Program-made: the position numbers and the translations under genes
Shown: positions 53,339 to 61,658 of the stretch, piece after piece
Layout of the letters: the number at the start of each line of letters is the position of its first letter
Position numbering within the stretch: the stretch's first letter is position 1
Source of the DNA: Allobranchiibius sp. CTAmp26
Lineage (GTDB): Bacteria > Actinomycetota > Actinomycetes > Actinomycetales > Dermatophilaceae
Length of the DNA: 64,000 nt
Assembly: GCF_017565405.1 (NCBI RefSeq)
Contig: NZ_JAGEKR010000007.1
Span: 1 to 64,000 of the forward strand
Direction of reading: 5' to 3'
Notes under the pieces: model-generated
What the model saw: the letters and a program-made list of their open reading frames with translations, nothing else
What the model was told of the DNA's origin: nothing
Databases searched by the model: none

Positions 53339-54490
53339 TCAGGCGGGTGAGCCCTCCGGCTTGCCCGGCCGCGCGGCACGGACCGCGGCCTCGACGGCGC
53401 CGCGCGGGTCGCGCAGCGCGCCCCGGACGGCGGGCACGCCCCGCTTGAGCCCGCGGCGTACGACGGGCAGCGCGCGTTCGAAGGTCGCGTAGAGCGGTGA
53501 CAGGGGCACGTCCCAAGTGCCGATCAGCAGGTCCTCGTGACCGGCGAACTGCCGCTTGAAGTCGGAGATCCCGTCGTTCAGCAGACCGTTGAAGTCGTAC
53601 CGCGACACCCCGGCCTCACGCATCTGCGTCATCGCGTGGAACTTCAGCCCGTAGTTGAGGCGCAGTTTCATGCCGCGCGGGTTGACCCCGCCGTAGAGCT
53701 CGAACGCCGTGGTGCCGGAGACGACCAGCCACACGAACGCGACCAGCTCCTCGCCCTCCCACGCCGCGAGCAGGCGGGACCGCTCGCCGAGCAGATCGCG
53801 GATCCCGCGGTGGTAGGCGTCGTCGTGCACCGCGAAGTCGGCACGCTCGGCGGTGGCCCGGTTGATGGCCAGGACGGCGTCGAGGTCGGCGTCGGTGGTC
53901 ACTTCTCCGAAGCGGACGTCCTCGGCACGGAACGACTTGCGCACGTTCTGCCGGGTGGAGGAGGTGAGGCCCTTCATCAGGGTGTCGTCGTCGGCGCGTA
54001 CGTCGACGATGAGCGTGCGCGGGATCAGGCCGGTGTTGGCGCTCCGCCGGAAACCCGCGGCCGCCACCTCCGCGAGCCATCCGACCGGTGGGCGCTCCTG
54101 CAGCGCAGCGATCTGGGTCTCGTCGGCGCCCTTCTCCAGCGGCGCGCCCGGCTGCTCCCAGTCGGGCTCGATGCTGAGCGCGATGGGGTGATGGGTGGTG
54201 CGGACGTACTCGGTGAGCGCGGCGAGCACCGCTCCCCTGTCCTCCTCGGCCGCCTGCGGTCCGCGCGGGATGTAGGCCAGGCTGCGGAACGGACGGGGCA
54301 GCTTGCGCAACAGCACCTGGGCGCTGCCGACCACGCGGTCGCCGTCCCGCACGACGAGACGGTCGGCGCTCCACTCGTACCGCGACTTCAGCGCACCCCA
54401 CCCCCAGAGCTGCAGCGGATGGCCGCCGGCCCCGTCGACGACCGCGTCCCAGTCGGCCTGATCGCGGCAAGGGGTCACCGTGAGCGTCAT
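53339..54490 (-). CDS. FemAB/FemX-like aminoacyltransferase
   Basis: A 383-residue lipid II:glycine glycyltransferase-type protein with two GNAT folds: HPLQLWGWGALKSRYEWSAD, LAYIPRGP, SSTRQNVRKSFRAEDVRFGE and YHRGIRDLLGERSRLLAAWE, ending ELYGGVNPRGMKLRLNYGLK and RYDFNGLL. Such enzymes add amino acids from aminoacyl-tRNA to peptidoglycan stems or crossbridges. No coiled-coil arm is obvious. The C-terminal ~45 residues are Arg/Ala-rich. No ribosome site; TAGCCT lies 7 bases before ATG. Confidence 0.88.
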   Translation of the reverse strand: MTLTVTPCRDQADWDAVVDGAGGHPLQLWGWGALKSRYEWSADRLVVRDGDRVVGSAQVLLRKLPRPFRSLAYIPRGPQAAEEDRGAVLAALTEYVRTTHHPIALSIEPDWEQPGAPLEKGADETQIAALQERPPVGWLAEVAAAGFRRSANTGLIPRTLIVDVRADDDTLMKGLTSSTRQNVRKSFRAEDVRFGEVTTDADLDAVLAINRATAERADFAVHDDAYHRGIRDLLGERSRLLAAWEGEELVAFVWLVVSGTTAFELYGGVNPRGMKLRLNYGLKFHAMTQMREAGVSRYDFNGLLNDGISDFKRQFAGHEDLLIGTWDVPLSPLYATFERALPVVRRGLKRGVPAVRGALRDPRGAVEAAVRAARPGKPEGSPA

Positions 54491-54497
54491 GGACGGC

Positions 54498-54503
54498 AGG
54501 CTA
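54498..54503 (-). promoter_or_regulatory. -10 element, leaderless FemAB-like gene
   Basis: Minus-strand TAGCCT ends 7 bases before the ATG at 54490. Confidence 0.45.
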
Positions 54504-54547
54504 TCCGCCGCCCCTTCCAGCGGATCGCCCCCGTCGGTGGATGGAGG

Positions 54548-55192
54548 TCAGAATCGCCCCGGTGCACCGTCGGCGAGGTCGCGCAACTCCACGCCGCCGT
54601 CCGCCCCGAACCGCTGCACATGCCCGACGTACATGCCTCGCCCGACCTCGGTCAGCAGCGCGTCGTGGATCGGGACGATCGATGAGGGTGCGATCCGGCG
54701 TACGAAGGCGATGACCTCCTTGAGCGCGGACCACGGTGCGCAGATCGGGACGGCGAGTACGTCGACCGGTCCGGGCTCGGCGTCGAGCGCGTCGCCCGGG
54801 TGGAAGAGGCTGGGCTCACCGGCCGCCGTCAACCGCAGACCGACGTTCTCGATGCGCGGGAGTTGCTCGGTGATGACAGCGTGCTGAGCACCGAACGGCT
54901 CGACGGTGACCTCGCCGATCGTGAACGGCTCGCCCTCCCGGGTCACGGACACCTCGACGTCGTCCAGCTCCGCGGCCGTGCCGGGGTCGGTGTGCACGGC
55001 CACGCCCGGGTTGGCGGCCACCAGGGCGGCCAGCTTGTCCGGCTCGACGTGATCGGCGTGTTGGTGGGTGACCAGGATCGCGTCCAGACCGGTCAGCCCG
55101 TCGTACGTCGAGAAGCTCCCGGGGTCGATCAGCACTCGGGTGGAGGAGTATTCGACCAGTAGGCAGGCGTGTCCCAGGTGTGTGATCTGCAT
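54548..55192 (-). CDS. MBL-fold metal-dependent hydrolase (UlaG/RomA-like)
   Basis: A 214-residue metallo-beta-lactamase fold protein: MQITHLGHACLLVEYSSTRV, the metal motif VTHQHADHVEPDKLAAL (HxHxDH), LFHPGDAL and the last His in VPIHDALL. It resembles the UlaG-like branch common in actinobacteria; substrate unknown. Start chosen at ATG 55190-55192 since homology begins at MQITHLGHA. It is divergent from guaB1 with 50 bases between start codons. Confidence 0.88.
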   Translation of the reverse strand: MQITHLGHACLLVEYSSTRVLIDPGSFSTYDGLTGLDAILVTHQHADHVEPDKLAALVAANPGVAVHTDPGTAAELDDVEVSVTREGEPFTIGEVTVEPFGAQHAVITEQLPRIENVGLRLTAAGEPSLFHPGDALDAEPGPVDVLAVPICAPWSALKEVIAFVRRIAPSSIVPIHDALLTEVGRGMYVGHVQRFGADGGVELRDLADGAPGRF

Positions 55193-55199
55193 GGTTCGC

Positions 55200-55205
55200 A
55201 CGGTA
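55200..55205 (-). promoter_or_regulatory. -10 element, leaderless MBL gene
   Basis: Minus-strand TACCGT ends 7 bases before the ATG at 55192. Confidence 0.45.
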
Positions 55206-55230
55206 CGCCGGGACGCCACCGGCCCGCCCG

Positions 55231-56703
<1,473 letters not shown>

Positions 56704-56736
56704 CGCCGGCCCGCTTCATCGAGGGGTAGGGAGAAG

Positions 56737-56770
56737 ACCGAGGGGTGATCTTATTTCCCCACCCCTCGGT
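56737..56770. terminator. Terminator between guaB1 and rnpB
   Basis: Eleven-base arms ACCGAGGGGTG (56737-56747) and its complement (56760-56770) flank a 12-base AT-richer loop. An extra GAGGGGT at 56721 can pair alternatively with 56761-56767, and GGAGAA/TTCTCC lie outside. The guaB1 (plus) and rnpB (minus) transcripts converge here, so it may serve both. Confidence 0.65.
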
Positions 56771-56796
56771 GATTTCTCCACCCTCCGACGGGCGGG

Positions 56797-57210
56797 GTGG
56801 ACGAGCTGGCCGGTACGCCGGATTCTGTCCGGCGCCGCTGTTGCCGGCGGCGCCGTGGCGACCATCCATCTAGGGCCGTCGTTGCCGACGGCCTCGAGCG
56901 ACCTACCCGCATGCTCGGGCGGGCCGCCCTCGAACGCATGCTGTCTGGTCTTGCTCCGGGTGGGGTTTACCGAGCCGCGCCGGTCACCCGGCACGCTGGT
57001 GGTCTCTTACACCACCGTTTCACCCTTACCGTCGCGCCGCGGCAGGGCCGAAGCCCTTCCGCACCGACGACGGCGGTCTGTTTTCTGTGGCACTTTCCCG
57101 CGGGTCACCCCGGGTGGCCGTTAGCCATCACCCTGCCCTGTGGAGTCCGGACGTTCCTCGGCGAGCACCCCTGCGGGTGCCCGACGCGGCCGCCTGGCCA
57201 GCTCGTCCAC
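56797..57210 (-). ncRNA. rnpB: RNase P RNA, bacterial class A
   Basis: Catalytic RNA that matures tRNA 5' ends. On the minus strand the P1 helix pairs the 5' end (57196-57210) with the 3' end (56797-56811) over 15 bases. Universal core pieces are visible: GAGGAACGTCCGGACTCCAC, GGGCAGGGTGATGGCTAACG, GGGAAAGTGCCACAGAAAAC followed by AGACCGCC, and GGTGAAACGGTGGTGTAAGA near the 3' side. Length about 414 nt is normal for actinobacteria. It begins 6 bases after the RNB-domain gene stop, so its promoter lies inside that gene. Confidence 0.96.
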
Positions 57211-57216
57211 GAGGGG

Positions 57217-58713
57217 TCACCCTAGCCGGAAGGTGACGGTGTGCGCGCCGACGTCCGTGGCCACCAGCACCACGTGGACGACCTCGCCCGGAGCAGCGTT
57301 CCCCGGGCAGCTGGCGAGCACCGCGATGTCACGCAGCTGCACCTGGATCCCCTTGTCGTTCTTGGCGACCACGACGGCCTCGAAGCTCTCACCGACCCTC
57401 GTGCTCAGCACGGCCGCCTCGACCGCGTCGTCGCACGCGTGACCGACCGCGGAGGCGACCTGGTCGCGCGACCGCATGATGTCCGGGAGTGTGGGCAGCG
57501 CCTGCCGCGCCCAATCCGGCGGCGCGGCACCGCGGCTGACCGCCTCGCAGATCGCGAGCCCGAAGCGGTCGACGAGCCGGCGCAGCGGAGCGGTCACGTG
57601 CGCGTACGGCGCGGCGACGGCGGCCTGCTCGGTCTCCGCCGGCACCTCACCGTCGAACGGGGTGTACCCGGCGCCGCGGAAGAGCGAGGTCGCGTCGTGG
57701 ATGAGCGCGAGGTGCTTGGGGTCGGTGCGGTCCAAGGAGGCGATGAACTCGCCGTACGCCTCACCCTGCGGCCAGGTGATCCCGAGCGCTTCCGCGCGCC
57801 GCCGGAAGGTGCCGATCGCGTCCTGGGGTGGCGCGGGCATCGTGCGCAGGATGCCGACCTTGGCCTCGATCATCATGCTCGCGGCACACATCCCGGCGAG
57901 CAGGGAGATCTGCGCGTTCCAGTCCTCGCTCGGCACCGGCGGTCGGAACTGCAGCCGGTAGGAGCCGTCCTCGTCCTGGTGCACTTCCTGCTCGGGCATC
58001 GGCAGATCGGCGCCACCACGCTTGCGTTGCAACGCGATCCGCAGCTCGCCGATCTCCTTCAGAAGTCGCAGCCCTTCGGGTGCGTCGGCACCGACCTGTT
58101 GTTGGACACCGTCATAGTCGAGGCGCGCGGTGCTGCGGACCCGCGCCAGGTAGACCTGCGCGTCCCGCACGTCGCCCGACGCGTCGAGCTCGATGTCCCA
58201 GATGTACGCGCCGCGGACCTGATCGGGCAGCAGGCTGGCGGCATCCTCGCTCAGCAGCGTCGGGTGCAGCGGCACGCGCATGTCGGGCAGGTAGACGGTC
58301 TCGCCGCGAGCGCGCGTCTCCTGGTCGAGCGCGCCGCCGGGAGCGACGTACGCCGCGACGTCGGCGATCGCGTAGCGCACCCGGTAGCCGTCGCCGGTCC
58401 GCTCCAGATACATGGCCTGGTCCAGGTCGGTCGAGCCGGGCGGGTCGATGGTGAAGAACGGCACAGCCGTCTCGTCGCGGTCCGGCAACGGCGTTGCCGT
58501 CGCGGCCTTCTCGGCCTCACCGAGGGCGGGCTGCGGGTAGTCCGGGCTCAGCTTGTGCTCGGCCCGGATCGCCGTGAACGCCAGCTCCAGCGGCCCCGGG
58601 TCGGCGCTCGTCGGATCGGCCTGAGGCGCGCGGACGACACGGGGCAGCATGCCGGTCACTGTACGCAGCGCACCCGTCTCGGGTCCTGACTCACCGGCGT
58701 GCATTCCGGTCAT
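57217..58713 (-). CDS. RNB-domain (RNase II/R family) ribonuclease
   Basis: Predicted 3'-5' exoribonuclease, 498 residues, with an RNB core from ~75 to 400. The catalytic loop reads FFTIDPPGSTDLDQAMYLE: three of the four acidic residues of RNase II are kept and the fourth (Asp210 equivalent) is Gln, as I recall for the actinobacterial subgroup. AYGAATAACS-like reading frames opposite it are shadows. A small degenerate S1-like domain (GESFEAVVVAKNDKGIQVQL) ends the chain. ATG 58711-58713 overlaps the Suc/Fer stop, and rnpB follows by 6 bases. Confidence 0.9.
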   Translation of the reverse strand: MTGMHAGESGPETGALRTVTGMLPRVVRAPQADPTSADPGPLELAFTAIRAEHKLSPDYPQPALGEAEKAATATPLPDRDETAVPFFTIDPPGSTDLDQAMYLERTGDGYRVRYAIADVAAYVAPGGALDQETRARGETVYLPDMRVPLHPTLLSEDAASLLPDQVRGAYIWDIELDASGDVRDAQVYLARVRSTARLDYDGVQQQVGADAPEGLRLLKEIGELRIALQRKRGGADLPMPEQEVHQDEDGSYRLQFRPPVPSEDWNAQISLLAGMCAASMMIEAKVGILRTMPAPPQDAIGTFRRRAEALGITWPQGEAYGEFIASLDRTDPKHLALIHDATSLFRGAGYTPFDGEVPAETEQAAVAAPYAHVTAPLRRLVDRFGLAICEAVSRGAAPPDWARQALPTLPDIMRSRDQVASAVGHACDDAVEAAVLSTRVGESFEAVVVAKNDKGIQVQLRDIAVLASCPGNAAPGEVVHVVLVATDVGAHTVTFRLG

Positions 58714-59684
58714 CCTGCGGGCGTCAGCGAGACCGCCCGGTAGACCCGCGCGCGGGCGTTCGACGGCCCCAGGCAGGTGAGCCGGTCGGGCGCCGACCAG
58801 GACATGACCACGCCGACCGTGGCGTCGCCGTCGGGCCCGCTGACCGTCACCTCGGCGCGATCGTCGACGACCCGGCTGACGCGCCGCACGACCAGCGCTC
58901 CGTTGGTCGGGATCGACAGCTCGCGGTGGGCGTGGGCCAGCCCGGCCTGGGCGATCGGCGACATCCCGAACCAGCCGCGCAGGAAGTGGGGGGATACCTG
59001 GCCGCGGACGATCCGGTCGACCAGTTCGGGAGCGGCCTGCGGCGTCACCCGGCCATAGAGCGCACCGCTCGGCAGAGCCAGCAGGTTGGCTGCGAACCTG
59101 TCCCCGCCCACGTGCGTGGTCTCCCACACCCGCCCCGGCAACAACCCTTGCAACGCGACGGCGAGCGGGCGACCGCGCAACGCGCAACACGCGTCGTGAC
59201 GACCGTGCGTGCAGACCAGCAGCAGCGGTTCACGGTCGATGACCGCGTCGTCGGGAAGCCACCCGTCGTCGAGAGTGCTGGCGGATTCCAACTGACCGAC
59301 GAGGGTGTCGAGCGAGTCGACCGCCCACCAGGTCGTCCGTGCAACGCCAGGGCGTACGTCGGCGACCGCCACCCGGTGGCCCCCACCGTCGTCGGCGTGG
59401 CGTCCGGCACGTCGAATCGCCTGCAACCGCAGACCCACAGCCGCGGCGAGGTGGTCGATCCGCAGGGCCACCGCGGGGTCGGCGTGGCTCTCCTGCAGGC
59501 CCTGGCGACCCCACGGACCGGGCTGCTCGACGAGCAGGAGCCGCGCGGACGGCGGCGCGGTGCCGATCATCGGGTCACCGCGCAGGTCTGCCCGGAAGGC
59601 GCAGCGCTCGGGTGTCTCGCGCGGTCTGGGCAGCGAAGGCGGCGGGGGCGGCGGGGGCGGCGGGGGCGGCGGAGGCACGGTCAC
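58710..59684 (-). CDS. Suc/Fer-like thioredoxin-fold [2Fe-2S] protein with polyproline start
   Basis: A 324-residue Suc_Fer-like protein. It has Cys28 (PERCAFRADLRGDPMIGTAP), LLLVEQPGPWGRQG, and the ferredoxin motif VCTHGRHDACCALRGRPL (Cys158, Cys166, Cys167), consistent with a [2Fe-2S] cluster in a thioredoxin-like domain. GTG 59682-59684 overlaps the JmjC stop (GTGA). Right after the start come thirteen consecutive prolines, which should stall ribosomes without EF-P. It may supply electrons to the JmjC enzyme upstream, but this is inference; no family member has a settled function. Confidence 0.87.
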   Translation of the reverse strand: MTVPPPPPPPPPPPPPSLPRPRETPERCAFRADLRGDPMIGTAPPSARLLLVEQPGPWGRQGLQESHADPAVALRIDHLAAAVGLRLQAIRRAGRHADDGGGHRVAVADVRPGVARTTWWAVDSLDTLVGQLESASTLDDGWLPDDAVIDREPLLLVCTHGRHDACCALRGRPLAVALQGLLPGRVWETTHVGGDRFAANLLALPSGALYGRVTPQAAPELVDRIVRGQVSPHFLRGWFGMSPIAQAGLAHAHRELSIPTNGALVVRRVSRVVDDRAEVTVSGPDGDATVGVVMSWSAPDRLTCLGPSNARARVYRAVSLTPAG

Positions 59685-60901
59685 GAAGTGCCGGCGGGGA
59701 CGACGAGTCCTTCGCGCAGCAACCGGCGCACCAGTGTCACCGCATCGTCGACGACCAGGTCGGGGACGCGTCCCACCGTGACCACCCGACCGGAGAGCAA
59801 CTCGCGCAGTCCGGTCTCGACGGAGGAGGGCAGGGTGAGCGAGCGGCCGGCCAGGACGAGCGTGACCTTGTCGCCGGCCGGACGCAGCGACCAGCGCAGC
59901 CCGCGTCGTACGACGACCGCGTCGTCCGGGCCGATCGACTGCGCCGCGTCGATCTGGGCAAGAGGTGACAGCGGCTGGGGGCGGGTGCGGTCGGCGAGGT
60001 GGCGCCCGACGGCCGCGGCGACCCGCGCCACGTCGAGCCGATCGATGGCCCGGTGCAACGCGTCCTGGGTCGCCTTCAGCTCGGTGTCGAGCACGGCCGG
60101 GTCGGCGAGGTCGACTCCCATCGGCAGGGAACGACGCAGCTCGACGTCGTCGACCAGGGTCGCCAGTGCCTGTTCGGCGAGGAAGGACCGGGTGACGGGG
60201 TGGACACCGACCGTCAGGTGGCCGCAGACGCCGCCGAGCGCGGTGGCCGAGTGCAGATAGCCCCGGGGTAGATAGAGCGCGTCGCCCGGCTCGAGCACCG
60301 TGTCGATCAGCGGTTCTTCCTTCGCGCGGGCCTGGACTGCGCCGCGCCGCTGGTCCCAGGGCTGATCGCGCAGGGGCGCCTCGAGGACGGGCTCGTGGAT
60401 CCGCCAGCGCTTGCGCCCGGCGAACTGCAGCACGAACACATCGTGCACGTCGTAGTGCGCGGAGAACCCGGTGTTCTGGGCCGGTGTGATGTACGCGTTG
60501 ACCTGGATCGGGTGCCCGAGCTGCGCGGAGAGCGCGGCGCCGAAGTCGATGACCGGCGGCCACACCCGGTGCATTCCCTGCAGCACCAAGGTGGCGCCAT
60601 CGGCGAACTCCGCGAGCACTCGATCGTCCGCTACCTGGTCGGCGATCTCGGCCCCGGCACCACCTCCGCGGGTGAAGCGGGCCCCCGGGAGCACCTCGCC
60701 GTCCTTGGCCATCCGAAGGAACGGCGTGCGCAGGCCGCGTCGGGAGACCAGCTCGTCGACGGCATCGAGGTCGAGCAGGTCGGCGAACCCATCACCCGGC
60801 AGCTCGGCCGCACGACGAAGGAGAGGCTGCCGAGCCCAGTACGACGACGCGAACTCCTGCGCCGACAGGCCCGTCGCGCGCTGCAGCGGGTCGAGCGTCA
60901 C
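59681..60901 (-). CDS. JmjC/cupin 2-oxoglutarate Fe(II) oxygenase (ROX/YcfD-like)
   Basis: A 406-residue protein: JmjC fold at ~95-240 with the iron triad His149-x-Asp151 (FSAHYDVHDVFVLQF) and His217 (ALYLPRGYLHSATAL), then a helical dimerisation region and a C-terminal winged-helix (VGRVPDLVVDDAVTLVRRLL). This is the layout of ribosomal oxygenases such as YcfD (Arg of uL16). It follows the repeat-protein gene by 85 bases containing a hairpin; GTG 60899-60901 has a strong AAGGAGGA. Targets could be a ribosomal protein or the repeat protein; see findings. Confidence 0.9.
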   Translation of the reverse strand: MTLDPLQRATGLSAQEFASSYWARQPLLRRAAELPGDGFADLLDLDAVDELVSRRGLRTPFLRMAKDGEVLPGARFTRGGGAGAEIADQVADDRVLAEFADGATLVLQGMHRVWPPVIDFGAALSAQLGHPIQVNAYITPAQNTGFSAHYDVHDVFVLQFAGRKRWRIHEPVLEAPLRDQPWDQRRGAVQARAKEEPLIDTVLEPGDALYLPRGYLHSATALGGVCGHLTVGVHPVTRSFLAEQALATLVDDVELRRSLPMGVDLADPAVLDTELKATQDALHRAIDRLDVARVAAAVGRHLADRTRPQPLSPLAQIDAAQSIGPDDAVVVRRGLRWSLRPAGDKVTLVLAGRSLTLPSSVETGLRELLSGRVVTVGRVPDLVVDDAVTLVRRLLREGLVVPAGTS

Positions 60902-60928
60902 GGCTGTCCTCCTTCTCGTGCGGACGTC

Positions 60929-60967
60929 CGTCGGGCGACGAGACGCTGTCCGTCTCGCCGCCCGACG
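60929..60967 (-). terminator. Attenuator-like hairpin between repeat gene and JmjC gene
   Basis: Arms CGAGACG/CGTCTCG (60939-60945, 60951-60957), an A-C mismatch, and CGTCGGGCG/CGCCCGACG (60929-60937, 60959-60967) form a 16-bp stem with a 5-base loop. It starts 20 bases after the repeat-gene stop and has no T tract, so it may be a leaky terminator or an mRNA stabiliser that keeps the upstream gene in excess. Confidence 0.65.
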
Positions 60968-60986
60968 TCCTTCGTGAACGAGCGGA

Positions 60987-61538
60987 TCAGGCTGAGCCGT
61001 CCGCGCCGCCGTCGTGCTGGCCCGACGTACCGGATGCGCCGCCGTCGGCAGGACCCTCGGATCCACCGCCGCCCGCACCACCATCGGCGCCACCGTCGGC
61101 GCCGCCATCGTGCTGACCCGACGTACCGGATGCGCCGCCGTCAGCGGGACCCTCGGACCCACCACCCGCGCCGCCGTCCGCGCCGCCGTCGTGCTGACCC
61201 GACGTACCGGATGCGCCGCCGTCAGCGGGACCCTCGGACCCACCACCCGCGCCGCCGTCCGCGCCGCCATCGTGCTGACCCGACGTACCGGATGCGCCGC
61301 CGTCGGCAGGACCCTCGGATCCACCGCCGCCCGCACCACCATCGGCGCCACCGTCCGCGCCGCCGTCGTGCTGACCCGACGTACCGGATGCGCCGCCGTC
61401 AGCGGGACCCTCGGATCCACCGCCGCCCGCGCCACCATCGGCGCCGCCGTCGTGCTGGCCCGACGTACCGGATGCGCCGCCGTCAGCGGGGCCCTCGGAT
61501 CCACTGTCGTTGCTGGTGATGTCGTCGTCCTCGAGCAT
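60987..61538 (-). CDS. Six-repeat Gly/Ala/Asp-rich acidic protein, no Lys or Arg
   Basis: A 183-residue protein I cannot assign. After MLEDDDITSNDS come six repeats of 25-32 residues, each GSEGPADGGASG-TSGQHDGGADG followed by GADG/GAGGG spacers; repeats 2 and 5 carry an extra GADG. It has no Cys, Lys, Arg or aromatic residue, one His per repeat, no signal peptide and must be disordered and strongly acidic. ATG 61536-61538 follows AAAGGAA. I recall similar small actinobacterial proteins carrying the empty label BatC. Position upstream of the JmjC gene with a hairpin between suggests a modified substrate. Confidence 0.85.
   Translation of the reverse strand: MLEDDDITSNDSGSEGPADGGASGTSGQHDGGADGGAGGGGSEGPADGGASGTSGQHDGGADGGADGGAGGGGSEGPADGGASGTSGQHDGGADGGAGGGSEGPADGGASGTSGQHDGGADGGAGGGSEGPADGGASGTSGQHDGGADGGADGGAGGGGSEGPADGGASGTSGQHDGGADGSA
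60990..61502 (-). repeat. Six in-frame tandem repeats (75-96 bases each)
   Basis: Unit lengths from the start are 84, 96, 81, 81, 96 and 75 bases, all multiples of three. Units differ mostly at synonymous sites and by a 12-base GADG insertion, so the array has expanded by unequal crossing-over or slippage while the reading frame and peptide were kept. It is coding DNA, not a CRISPR: there are no unique spacers. Confidence 0.9.
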
Positions 61539-61585
61539 GTCGATTCCTTTCCTCGAGTGCCGATGCCGGATCCGACATCGCTCTT

Positions 61586-61614
61586 GTCATATTCCCAGAT
61601 ACGGGCGCCCGCAA
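61586..61614 (-). promoter_or_regulatory. Promoter of the repeat-protein/JmjC cassette
   Basis: Minus-strand -35 TTGCGG (61609-61614) and -10 TATGAC (61586-61591) with a 17-base spacer; leader about 40 bases including the Shine-Dalgarno sequence. It separates the cassette from 13E12 copy B, whose stop is 44 bases further upstream. Confidence 0.5.
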
Positions 61615-61658
61615 ACCATGAATGCAGAACGAACGGATAGGGCATCGTCGAAGCCGAT

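Noticed and set aside
60990-61502. Regular repeats as a CRISPR array
   Set aside because: Repeats are contiguous, in frame and coding; there are no distinct spacers and no cas genes.
60395-61519. 374-codon plus-strand frame with Arg-rich repeats opposite the repeat gene
   Set aside because: It is the complement of the Gly/Ala/Asp repeat; it lacks a start signal and runs into the JmjC gene.
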